Shown: in pieces, positions 39,512 through 47,338 of the stretch
Position numbering within the stretch: the stretch's first letter is position 1
Layout: each line of letters opens with the position of its first letter
DNA from: Acetobacteraceae bacterium
GTDB taxonomy: Bacteria > Pseudomonadota > Alphaproteobacteria > Acetobacterales > Acetobacteraceae
Direction of reading: 5' to 3'
DNA length: 50,338 bases
Assembly: GCA_003506895.1 (NCBI GenBank)
Contig: DNXO01000167.1
Location: forward strand, 551 to 50,888
Program-made: the position numbers and the translations under genes
Notes under the pieces: model-generated
What the model was told of the DNA's origin: nothing
Database searches by the model: none
The model's input: the letters and a program-made list of their open reading frames with translations, nothing else

Positions 39512-40006
39512 ATGGACCAAACCGCACCCCAGGCGCCGGAACCGGGGAAGACGATCGAGCTGATCGACATCCAGCGCATCATGCACGACATCCCCCACCG
39601 CTATCCGTTCCTGCTGCTGGACCGGGTGGTCGATGTCGTTCTGAACACCTCGGCGGTCGGGGTGAAGAACGTCACGGTCAACGAGAACTTCTTCGCGGGA
39701 CATTTCCCCAACCACCCGGTCATGCCCGGCGTGTTGATCATCGAAAGCATGGCGCAAACCGCGGCTGTGCTCGTGGTGGAAACGCTTGGTCCCGACGCCG
39801 CCGGAAAGCTGGTGTATTTCATGTCGATCGAGGGGGCGAAATTCCGCCGCCCCGTCGTGCCCGGCGATCAACTGAAAATCCACATCGTCAAAGAGCGCAA
39901 CCGTGGCAATGTCTGGAAGTTCCATGCCATTGCCAGGGTTGATGGCACGGCGGTCGCGGAAGCAACCTACTCGGCGATGATCATGGACCGGGTTGCTCCA
40001 GTCTGA
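39512..40006 (+). CDS. fabZ: 3-hydroxyacyl-[acyl-carrier-protein] dehydratase FabZ
   Basis: 164 residues. Hot-dog fold dehydratase of fatty acid synthesis that balances hydroxyacyl-ACP use between membrane lipid and lipid A. IPHRYPFLLLDRV near 30, GHFPNHPVMPGVLIIESMAQ with catalytic H64 and E78, and KFRRPVVPGDQL near 112. The first 17 residues are a short extension. Start 5 bp after lpxD. Confidence 0.97.
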   Translation: MDQTAPQAPEPGKTIELIDIQRIMHDIPHRYPFLLLDRVVDVVLNTSAVGVKNVTVNENFFAGHFPNHPVMPGVLIIESMAQTAAVLVVETLGPDAAGKLVYFMSIEGAKFRRPVVPGDQLKIHIVKERNRGNVWKFHAIARVDGTAVAEATYSAMIMDRVAPV

Positions 40007-40021
40007 CACACCGCTGCCTTA

Positions 40022-40056
40022 GTAACGCCAAAATGCCAGACGAAACAGGGCGTTAC
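40022..40056 (+). other. Inverted repeat in the fabZ-lpxA gap
   Basis: GTAACGCC (40022-40029) and GGCGTTAC (40049-40056) pair perfectly over 8 bp around a 19-nt loop, in the 161-bp gap inside an otherwise tight operon. Could be an operator or an mRNA structure. Confidence 0.45.
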
Positions 40057-40167
40057 AGGCAGACGTAGGTAACATCGGGCAACAATGATTGAGTTGGTGA
40101 CCGGCGCCTTGCCCCATAGTTTCGCCGCGATCAGGCGGTAAATATTGTTGGCTCGGAACGGAAAACC

Positions 40168-40992
40168 ATGGATTCGATGACGGATATCAGCCAGCGCATG
40201 ACAGACCGCGTGACGATTCACCCAACCGCGCTCGTGGCGCATGGCGCCGAACTGGGGCCGGGCGTCGATGTTGGCCCGTTCTGCACGGTCGGCCCGAATG
40301 TGGTCATCGAAGCGGGTGCCAAACTGGTGTCCCATGTGGTCGTCGAAGGTCACACCCGCATTGGCGAGGGCGCGCAACTCTTCCCGTTCTGCACCGTCGG
40401 CCTGCCACCGCAGGACCTGAAATACAAGAACGAGCCCACGCAGTGTGAAATCGGCGCCCGGACACTGGTGCGCGAGCATTGCACCATCCATCGCGGCACC
40501 GCGACCGGCACCGGCATCACCCGCGTCGGCAGCGACTGCATGCTGATGGCTGTCGTTCACGTGGCGCATGATTGCCAGTTGGGTGACAGCGTTATCGTCG
40601 CGAACAACGCGGTGATGGGCGGCCATGTCACCATTGGCGACCATGCGGTGATCGGCGGCGCGGCGGCAATCCACCAGTTCGTCCGGATCGGCCGCGCGGC
40701 GATGATCGGCGGCGTCTCCGGCGTCGAGGGTGACGTGATACCGTTCGGCAGCGTGATCGGAAATCGCGCCCGTCTGGCATCGCTGAACATTATCGGTCTG
40801 CGGCGGCGTGGCTTCGACAAGGCCGCGATCCACCGCCTGCACATCGCCTTCAAGGCACTCTATAGCAAGGAAGGCGTCTTCGCGCAGCGGCTGGAGGCGA
40901 TGCGTGGGAAGTTCGGCGCCGATCCGCTGGTCGCCGAAGTCCTGGCGTTCATTGATGCGCCGAGCCATCGCGGACTGATTCGGGCGGAGTAG
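40168..40992 (+). CDS. lpxA: UDP-N-acetylglucosamine O-acyltransferase
   Basis: 274 residues from ATG 40168 (ATGs at 40177 and 40198 are also in frame). First step of lipid A synthesis, acylating UDP-GlcNAc at O3. Left-handed beta-helix with repeats such as IHPTALVAHGAELGPGVDVG, catalytic H134 (VHVAHDCQLGD, E. coli H125) and the C-terminal helical domain LRRRGFDKAAIHRLHIAFKAL. The usual lpxI and lpxB do not follow; the next gene is convergent. Confidence 0.97.
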   Translation: MDSMTDISQRMTDRVTIHPTALVAHGAELGPGVDVGPFCTVGPNVVIEAGAKLVSHVVVEGHTRIGEGAQLFPFCTVGLPPQDLKYKNEPTQCEIGARTLVREHCTIHRGTATGTGITRVGSDCMLMAVVHVAHDCQLGDSVIVANNAVMGGHVTIGDHAVIGGAAAIHQFVRIGRAAMIGGVSGVEGDVIPFGSVIGNRARLASLNIIGLRRRGFDKAAIHRLHIAFKALYSKEGVFAQRLEAMRGKFGADPLVAEVLAFIDAPSHRGLIRAE

Positions 40993-41006
40993 AAACGGTG
41001 TCGTGA

Positions 41007-41021
41007 CCGGGCGTTGCCCGG
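41007..41021. terminator. Compact hairpin after lpxA
   Basis: CCGGGC-GTT-GCCCGG, perfect 6-bp stem, 14 bp past the lpxA stop, between convergent genes. No U tract, so a weak terminator candidate for the long operon. Confidence 0.35.
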
Positions 41022-41067
41022 CGATGACGGGGTCGGCGCTCGCCGCCCGGGCCGCTGGCATTAGATG

Positions 41068-41433
41068 TTATGCATGACCTATCTGTGTCGAACGGATCGC
41101 TGTGGCAAGTTGCCTTTGGTTGAATGGCTTGCTTAACACGAGCGTGCCGAGCAGTTCTTCCGGCAGCCCCAATGTGCCGTAACCCGTCGCGAACAGAAAA
41201 GGGATAGCCCGTGAGCGCAGCGCCTCGGCCACGGGGTAGCTTAGTTGCCCGCCCAGGTTAATGTCGAGCACGGCCACGTCGATCGCGAGGTTGCGCGCCT
41301 TTTCGACGGCATCTTCCAAGTGCGATGCGGTTGCGACGACTTCGCATCCCAGGTCGCTTAGGAAGTCCTCCAGCAGAATCGAGAGCATTGCCTCGTCCTC
41401 CACGACCAATACCCGCAACCCAGTCAGCACCAC
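41068..41433 (-). CDS. Single-domain response regulator (CheY-like receiver)
   Basis: 121 residues from GTG 41433 (GGGAGA about 7 bp upstream; the next codon is also GTG). Receiver fold with acidic pair E12/D13 (VLVVEDEAM), phospho-acceptor D57 (VAVLDINLGG), T83 (FATGYG) and K102 (LSKPFN). There is no output domain, so it acts by protein contact or in a phosphorelay. It is divergent from a HisKA_2 histidine kinase 613 bp away, its likely partner. The frame is open upstream for 34 codons with no domain likeness. Confidence 0.85.
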   Translation of the reverse strand: MVLTGLRVLVVEDEAMLSILLEDFLSDLGCEVVATASHLEDAVEKARNLAIDVAVLDINLGGQLSYPVAEALRSRAIPFLFATGYGTLGLPEELLGTLVLSKPFNQRQLATAIRSTQIGHA

Positions 41434-42046
41434 GGCCAGTCTCCCTGTAAGCCACCCATGCTGAGGAATGGTACCGCTTGTTAGACGCCGCGGCCTCAGT
41501 GTTGAAACCGCGTTGACCGACCGGGCGGCCGCCAATCCGAAGCTACTTAATCACTCTACCAGTAAACGTACGAATTAGTTTCAATTGGAATTACATTCTT
41601 AGCCGAGAAGGGCACATACCTGGAGTATTCCAGCCTTTCAAATCCAGGGAAATAATCCTGCCTAGAATGGGCAGGCCATGACGCGGAATCCAAAAAAGTA
41701 AATACATCAATCGTCTGATGGCGTCCACCCGGAAGTTGACCCGAGGTGCCCGTGGGGTTGAGCGGCCTGACGCGCTGGAGAGGACAGTCGAGGGCCGGAC
41801 GTCGTTCGGGGTCATCCAGCATTCGCGTAGCCTGAAGCCAGGATCGCCTGCCTCAGCGACATTGGGGGCCTTCATAATCTGGCGCGTCTGCATTCCGTGC
41901 TCGACTACCGCTCGCCCGTCGGTTACGAAAGCCAGCATATTCAAGGTTATATGCAAATAAGAAACAGAAATAGCCAAGCAACCGCCTGGAGACGCGGTTC
42001 AATCCCACCTTGCACGCAAAATGCCCACCGTCGCGAGGCCAACAGA
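41434..42046. other. 613-bp region between response regulator and histidine kinase
   Basis: No gene supported. The left part (about 41540-41710) is AT-rich and contains TTGAAA-N17-TGGTAG on the minus strand, a weak promoter for the regulator. The right part holds the palindrome at 41935-41954 with TTATAT, a weak promoter for the kinase. A minus-strand frame at 41591-41977 is open but shows no known motif and crosses the palindrome, so I do not call it. Confidence 0.55.
41935..41954. promoter_or_regulatory. Palindrome overlapping a possible kinase promoter
   Basis: GCATAT-N8-ATATGC is a perfect 6+6 inverted repeat about 93 bp before the kinase start. TTATAT at 41947-41952, inside it, could be the -10 box with TTACGA at 41923-41928 as a weak -35. 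Confidence 0.35.
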
Positions 42047-44017
42047 ATGAGAGCGCCGCGAATTTTAAGGCGATACCCGTCGCGCATCGCCCTGATTGTC
42101 AGTTGTCTGGCATTCATCGGACTGATGTGGGCCGGCATTATCGTGATGTTGCACGTCGATCGCGCGGTGGTCATCGAGAGCCGGCAACGGGAGAATGACA
42201 ATCTCACCCAGGTGTTCGCTGAAAACATTACCCGAACGATCCGCGCGGCTGAGATCACATTAAGCCAGATGGTGTCCGAGTATCAGCTTTATGGCAAGGC
42301 GTTCGATCTGGCCGGGTACGCGAGGATGCGCGGTATATATCTTGATCCCGCAACCCTCCTGAGCATCGGGGACGAAGAGGGTAACTTGGTTCTGGCGAGC
42401 AGCCCGTCGCCCATGCCGATGAATTACCGTGGCAACTCTAACCACCAGCACCATGAAACTCATGATACGCCGGATGTTTTCATCAGCGAACCCAGGATTG
42501 GAACCACCACCCAAAAATGGACCATCTACCTGTCGCGCCGCATAAACAAGGCAGACGGATCGTTCGGTGGCACAGCGCTGTATGGATTGGATCCCATCTA
42601 TCTGGCGGGGATCTACAGGGAAATCGACCTCGGCGCGGATTCGATCTTCAACCTGATCGGCCGCGACGGCGTGATGCGCGTGCGCGTGGGCGCCTTGAAT
42701 TTCAGCACGGGACAGGATGCGACCAGGACCTTGCTGTTCACCAAATACCTTCCAGCGACGAACCATGGTGGGTTCATCGCGAAAAGTCCGTTTGACCAAG
42801 TCACTCGGATCTATAGTTACCGCGCTCTCAACAACTATCCACTGATTGTCCTGATCGGGACATCGCTGCCGGTCGCGCTGGCGGCATACGAAGCGCGCAA
42901 GTCCCTTTACACCGACGTAGGGGGTGGCCTCACTGTTGTCGTCCTGGGTTTTGGCCTGTTTGCGGTGCGGCTGATGGCCAAGGACGAACAGGCGACCGAA
43001 CGCATTCATCGCAGCGCGACGATGCTGGCCGAGGCCCAGAAGACGGCACGGCTGGGGTCCTGGGAACTCGATAAGGTTTCAAACCGCCTCGGTTGGTCGG
43101 ATGAGGTTTATCGCATCTTCGAGATCGACCGGGATCGGTTCGGTGCCTCTTATGAGGCGTTTCTCGAAGCGGTCCATCCTGAAGACAGGAAAGCGGTCAA
43201 CGATGCCTATATCAAGTCGGTCGCCGACCGCGTCCCGTATCGGATGGTGCATCGTCTGGTCATGCCGGACGGTCGAATCAAATGGGTCGAGGAACGGTGC
43301 AACACCTCGTACGACGATGCGGGACGGCCGCTTCGATCCATGGGTACCGTGCAGGATATCACGGAACTGGTCCTGATAGAGCGGCAGGTGCGGCAGTCGC
43401 TGGCGGAAAAGGAAACGCTGCTGCGGGAGATCCATCATCGGGTGAAGAACAACCTACAGACAATCTCGAGCCTGCTGTTCTTCCAGTCGAGGAAAGTGAA
43501 ACACCCTGACGATCTGGCGGCCTTCAGAGAAGCGAACGACCGTCTGGGCGCGATGATCCTGGTCCACGAAAATCTCTATCAGTCGAGCCAATTGTCTCGG
43601 GTCGATTTCGGCGGTTACGTGCGAACGATGGTCGCGCAGATCGCGGAGGCTCATATGTCTCACAAGCGGCGTATCGCGACGCGGGTCGAGACTGGGGACT
43701 ATGCGCTGCCCGTCGAAATCGCCCAGCCTTGCGGTTTGCTGCTCTGCGAGCTGTTGATCAATGCCTTCAAACACGCGTTCCCCGACGGCGGAGGCACCGT
43801 GGCGGTTCACGTCACTGACGCAGGCGGCCGCATGAACATGACTGTCAGTGACGACGGCGTAGGACTGCCCGAAGGGTTCGATGCCAAAGCGACCCGTTCA
43901 TTCGGGTGGCGACTTATCGGCCGTCTCGTCACCCAGATCAACGGTACCGTCTCCGTGGCACATATCAATGGCACGACCGTCGCGGTTTCGTTCCCGCTTC
44001 CCGCGGAAGTCCAATGA
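42047..44017 (+). CDS. Sensor histidine kinase: Cache-like sensor, PAS, HisKA_2, HATPase
   Basis: 656 residues from ATG 42047 (GAGG at 8 bp). Membrane helix about 12-35, a periplasmic sensor of about 265 residues with Cache-type features (VFAENITRTIRAAEITLSQMV, ARMRGIYLDPATLLSIGDEEG, SRRINKADGSFGG), second helix about 310-330, a PAS_3 domain about 350-450 (LGSWELDKVSNRLGWSDEVYRIF, MPDGRIKWVEER), then HisKA_2 with REIHHRVKNNLQTISSLL (His463/464) and a HATPase domain (CELLINAFKHAFPDGG, SDDGVGLPEGF). HisKA_2 kinases commonly phosphorylate stand-alone receivers, which fits the divergent gene. The ligand of the sensor is unknown. Confidence 0.92.
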   Translation: MRAPRILRRYPSRIALIVSCLAFIGLMWAGIIVMLHVDRAVVIESRQRENDNLTQVFAENITRTIRAAEITLSQMVSEYQLYGKAFDLAGYARMRGIYLDPATLLSIGDEEGNLVLASSPSPMPMNYRGNSNHQHHETHDTPDVFISEPRIGTTTQKWTIYLSRRINKADGSFGGTALYGLDPIYLAGIYREIDLGADSIFNLIGRDGVMRVRVGALNFSTGQDATRTLLFTKYLPATNHGGFIAKSPFDQVTRIYSYRALNNYPLIVLIGTSLPVALAAYEARKSLYTDVGGGLTVVVLGFGLFAVRLMAKDEQATERIHRSATMLAEAQKTARLGSWELDKVSNRLGWSDEVYRIFEIDRDRFGASYEAFLEAVHPEDRKAVNDAYIKSVADRVPYRMVHRLVMPDGRIKWVEERCNTSYDDAGRPLRSMGTVQDITELVLIERQVRQSLAEKETLLREIHHRVKNNLQTISSLLFFQSRKVKHPDDLAAFREANDRLGAMILVHENLYQSSQLSRVDFGGYVRTMVAQIAEAHMSHKRRIATRVETGDYALPVEIAQPCGLLLCELLINAFKHAFPDGGGTVAVHVTDAGGRMNMTVSDDGVGLPEGFDAKATRSFGWRLIGRLVTQINGTVSVAHINGTTVAVSFPLPAEVQ

Positions 44018-44126
44018 GCGAGAATTTGGCGGGCTGAGTTGGTTCGGCCCATGACGCAGGGGCAGCTTGCCGCCCAACGCCTCGGCTGCGATCCTGTCAC
44101 CAACAGGAACCGTCCCGAGGCCAATA

Positions 44127-45485
44127 ATGTCCGACACCCTCCCCACCGCCACGCGCGTCTCCGATCCTGGAATCCGCGCGCTGTACCGCCTGGAAAACCG
44201 CTGGCAGGCCTGGCTGGATGTTGAGGTTGCCCTTGCTCGGGCGCAAGCCGAACTCGGCATCATCCCGGCGGAAGCGGCCGAGGCGATCGCCAAGGTCGCC
44301 CGCCTGGAGAACATGGACCGCGTTCGGATCGACGAAGGCTTCGCCCGCACTGGCCACACCCTTGTGCCGCTGGTCTGGGAACTCGGCCGGGTGGTAGGGG
44401 AGCCGCACGGCGGCTGGGTCCACTGGGGCGCCACCACCCAGAACATCACCCAGACCGGCGACCTGTTGGTGCTGCGTCAGGCCCACGCCGTCTTTCTGAA
44501 ACAGATCGGCGAAATCCTCGCCGCGATGGCTGACCTCGCTGACAAAGGCGCTGATATGCCGATGGCCGGCCGCACCCACGGCCAGCACGCGGTGCCCGCT
44601 ACCTTCGGCTACAAGGTCGCGGTGTGGATCGATGAACTGATCCGCCACACTCAGCGGTTCCGTCAGGCTGCGCCGCGTCTGTTCGTCGCGATGCTGGGTG
44701 GCGGGGCAGGGACCTATGCCTCGCTGGGTAAGAACGGCCCGCCGGTCCAACAAGGCATCGGCCGTCTGCTCGGTTTTGGCTCCATGACCGTCCCGTCACG
44801 GGCCATTGGCGACCACCTCGCCGAGAACGTAACCCTGCTGGGCCTGCTCGCCGCCACCTGCGGCAAGATCGGGCGCGAGATCTACACGTTGATGAAGACC
44901 GAGTTCGGCGAGGTCGAGGAACCCGTCCCGCCCGGCACGGTCGGCAGTTCCACCATGCCGCAGAAGCGCAATCCGAAGCTCTGCCAGGACATCATCGCCG
45001 CCGCCGCGGAAATCCGCGCGATGGTGCCGCTGGCGCTGGAGGCGATGACCACCGAACACGAAGCCGACCGCACCACCAGCCTGATGATGGACAAGGCCGA
45101 GGCCACCGCCTGCATCGCCACGGGCGACATGCTGGGCCGTGTCGCGGAAGTCATGCGCGGCCTGCGGCTCGATCCGGTCCGGATGCGCGCCAACCTTGAT
45201 CTCGGCGGCGGTTTGATCATGGCCGAGGCGGTGATGCTGGACCTTGGGGCCGCCATCGGCCGCCAGCATGCGCATGACGCGGTGTATGACGCCGCGCAGG
45301 ACGCCTTCGTGAAGGGGCGTTCGTTCGGCGAACTGCTCGCCGAAGATCCCCGCGTCACCGCCCACATGACTCCGGAACAGATCAGGGGTCTGCTCGACCC
45401 GACAGCCTATACCGGGCTATGTGCCAACATGGCCCGAGAGGGTGCCACACGAGCACGCGCCGCCGCTTTGGAGTTGTTGAAATGA
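44127..45485 (+). CDS. Fumarase/aspartase-superfamily lyase (adenylosuccinate lyase / PcaB-like)
   Basis: 452 residues from ATG 44127 with GAGG before it. Superfamily regions: GRTHGQHAVPATFGYKVAVW (C2), GSSTMPQKRNPKLCQDI (flexible signature loop with catalytic Ser) and EHEADRTTS. Enzymes of this fold eliminate across a C-N or C-O bond or, in PcaB, cyclise carboxymuconate. It is usually annotated adenylosuccinate lyase-like, but its 4-bp overlap with a MaoC/FAS1-type dehydratase and lack of purine genes nearby argue for a catabolic lyase acting on a dicarboxylate or its derivative. This is inference; a true PurB is the alternative. Confidence 0.85.
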   Translation: MSDTLPTATRVSDPGIRALYRLENRWQAWLDVEVALARAQAELGIIPAEAAEAIAKVARLENMDRVRIDEGFARTGHTLVPLVWELGRVVGEPHGGWVHWGATTQNITQTGDLLVLRQAHAVFLKQIGEILAAMADLADKGADMPMAGRTHGQHAVPATFGYKVAVWIDELIRHTQRFRQAAPRLFVAMLGGGAGTYASLGKNGPPVQQGIGRLLGFGSMTVPSRAIGDHLAENVTLLGLLAATCGKIGREIYTLMKTEFGEVEEPVPPGTVGSSTMPQKRNPKLCQDIIAAAAEIRAMVPLALEAMTTEHEADRTTSLMMDKAEATACIATGDMLGRVAEVMRGLRLDPVRMRANLDLGGGLIMAEAVMLDLGAAIGRQHAHDAVYDAAQDAFVKGRSFGELLAEDPRVTAHMTPEQIRGLLDPTAYTGLCANMAREGATRARAAALELLK

Positions 45486-46327
45486 GCCAACTGGACGTCG
45501 ATCACCTGCGGTCATGGATTGGCAAGCAAGAGACCCTGCATGATCAAGTGACCCGTTTCCCGATTGCCGCCTTGTCCGCGACGCTGGACCGCGACGATGC
45601 GCCCCCGCAAGCCGGTGAGGCGCTGCCGCCGCTGTGGCACTGGCTGTATTTCCTGCCCACCGCCAGGCAATCCATCCTGGGGCCGGACGGCCACCCCGCG
45701 CGCGGTGGCTTCCTGCCCCCGGTGCCGCTGCCCCGCCGCATGTGGGCCGGCGGCCGGTTCACCTTCCACCAGCCGCTGCGCGTGGATGAAAACATCACCC
45801 GCGTCTCCACCGTGCAGGACGTCACCGTCAAGCACGGCCGCAACGGCGCGCTGTGCTTCGTGCTGGTGAAGCATGAGGTCTCCGGCCAGAACGGTCTGGC
45901 GCTGGTCGAGGAACACGACATCGTTTACCGCGACATGCCGGGGCCGAACGAGGCACCCGCGGCGCCAAAGCCGGTTCGCACCGACGGCACCTGGGCGCGC
46001 GACATTCACCCCAGCGATCCGCTGTTGTTCCGGTATTCGGCGCTGACGTTCAACAGTCACCGCATCCACTACGATCGCCGTTACGTCACCGAAACCGAGG
46101 GCTATCCCGGCCTGATCGTCCACGGCCCCCTGATCGCCACGCTGCTGATCGACCTGCTGCGCCGGAACACCGACCGGCCGATTGCCACGTTCCGGTTCCG
46201 TGCCGTCAGTCCGCTGTTCGATATCGCCCCGTTCTCGGTGCATGGCCTCCCGGACGACAAGGGCGCCGCCTTGTGGGCGCGCAACGCATCGGGACATCTG
46301 GCGATGGAGGCGGAGGCGACGTTCTGA
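45482..46327 (+). CDS. MaoC/FAS1-type dehydratase (mesaconyl-C4-CoA hydratase-like)
   Basis: 281 residues from ATG 45482, overlapping the lyase stop (ATGA). Two hot-dog halves: an N-terminal FAS1-like part with WHWLYFLPTARQSILGPDGHP and LPRRMWAGGRFTFHQPL, and a C-terminal half with DPLLFRYSALTFNSHRIHYD followed by YPGLIVHGPLIATLL, which carries the hydratase His/Asp-type motif. These are features of mesaconyl-C4-CoA hydratase and HTD2-like proteins that hydrate C4/C5 dicarboxylyl-CoA. It works presumably with the coupled lyase. Exact substrate not determined. Confidence 0.87.
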   Translation: MSQLDVDHLRSWIGKQETLHDQVTRFPIAALSATLDRDDAPPQAGEALPPLWHWLYFLPTARQSILGPDGHPARGGFLPPVPLPRRMWAGGRFTFHQPLRVDENITRVSTVQDVTVKHGRNGALCFVLVKHEVSGQNGLALVEEHDIVYRDMPGPNEAPAAPKPVRTDGTWARDIHPSDPLLFRYSALTFNSHRIHYDRRYVTETEGYPGLIVHGPLIATLLIDLLRRNTDRPIATFRFRAVSPLFDIAPFSVHGLPDDKGAALWARNASGHLAMEAEATF

Positions 46328-46333
46328 CTCGTT

Positions 46334-46441
46334 CTCTAGAGTGCGATCGTCTGAGGTTGATCCAACCTCAGACGTGAATCGCCCTCTCAAACCAAGAGAG
46401 CTGGAGCCGGATGGGTTCAACCTGAACCTATCAGGCTCTAG
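46334..46441. repeat. Compact palindromic element (three hairpins) bounded by CTCTAG
   Basis: Within 108 bp: a perfect 12-bp hairpin CGTCTGAGGTTG-ATC-CAACCTCAGACG (46348-46374), a 5-bp hairpin CTCTC/GAGAG (46384-46400), and a long hairpin with GAGCC...GGCTC ends and GGTTCA-ACC-TGAACC centre (46404-46438). CTCTAG stands at both borders (46334 and 46436). The layout is that of a REP/MITE-type intergenic repeat. It could also act as a transcript end after the dehydratase gene. Only one copy is in the window, so repetitiveness is inferred. Confidence 0.6.
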
Positions 46442-46539
46442 CCAAACTCCCTGGAGTTGCGCACAGTCCGATCTGGAAGCGTCCTGAGTGAACCAATGAA
46501 CATCAATCTTCAAACCGCTGTCAGCGGTGCGTGCAGCCA

Positions 46540-47271
46540 ATGAGCGGCACTATTCTTACCCTGAACGGCCTGGGAAAGCGCTTTGGCGGTTTTACCGCGC
46601 TGGCGGGCATCGACCTTCAGGTTCAAAGCGGCGAACGGCTTGGTCTGATCGGCCCCAACGGGTCCGGCAAGAGCACGTTGGTGAACTGCCTGTGCGGCAC
46701 TCTGCAAAACGACATGGGGCAGGCGACATTCGACGGCCACAGGTTGAACGGGCTGTCCGCGCATCAGCGGACACGCCTGGGCATCGCCCGCAGCTTCCAG
46801 CTTCCGCGCCCCTTCACCACCATGACCCTGGCGGAGAACATCCGGGTGCCGCTGCTCTATGCGGCCGGCGCGAAGCAATCGACCTCGGTTGCCGACACCG
46901 CTCGGCGCTGCGAGGAACTGCTCGACATGGTCGGTCTGGCGTCCAAGTCCGCCCGCAAACCCGCCGACCTGACGCAGATCGAGATGCGAAAGCTGGAACT
47001 GGCGCGCGCGATGGCGTCCGATCCGCGGCTGCTGATCGCCGATGAGGCAATGGCCGGCCTGTCGCACCAAGAGGTCGATGACATCCTGGCGCTGCTGATC
47101 AAGCTGAACACGCAAGGCGTCACGATCATCCTGATCGAGCACATCATGCGCGCGGTTCTGGCGTTCTCCCAGCGCCTGATCGTCCTGGTCGCCGGCCAGA
47201 AGATCGCCGACGGCAATCCCCGGGACGTCATCAACCAACCGGATGTGGTGGCGGCCTACCTGGGAAGTTAG
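46540..47271 (+). CDS. ABC transporter ATP-binding protein (LivG type)
   Basis: 243 residues from ATG 46540 (an in-frame GTG lies 9 bp upstream; neither has a clear ribosome site). Walker A GPNGSGKST at 38-46, Q-loop in RSFQLPRPFTTMTLAEN, Walker B LLIADEAMAGLS with catalytic Glu, and H-loop LIEHIM. It is of the branched-chain amino acid (LivG) group by the RSFQLPRPF and VVAAYLG end. The ABC signature is unusual: where LSxGQ is expected the sequence is LTQIEMRKLELARAMA, although this Leu-type loop with R-K-x-E-x-ARA does occur in Liv proteins. No LivF, LivH or LivM gene is adjacent. Confidence 0.9.
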   Translation: MSGTILTLNGLGKRFGGFTALAGIDLQVQSGERLGLIGPNGSGKSTLVNCLCGTLQNDMGQATFDGHRLNGLSAHQRTRLGIARSFQLPRPFTTMTLAENIRVPLLYAAGAKQSTSVADTARRCEELLDMVGLASKSARKPADLTQIEMRKLELARAMASDPRLLIADEAMAGLSHQEVDDILALLIKLNTQGVTIILIEHIMRAVLAFSQRLIVLVAGQKIADGNPRDVINQPDVVAAYLGS

Positions 47272-47338
47272 GTCGATTCGTTGCAGACGGACATCGCTTC
47301 GCTGTATGTCATGACAATCGCCGTCCCCAGGAGGCCCC

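Noticed and set aside
41591..41977. 128-codon open frame on the minus strand in the receiver/kinase gap
   Set aside because: No motif, no ribosome site, crosses the palindrome and the AT-rich patch, and the composition does not look coding; most likely chance.
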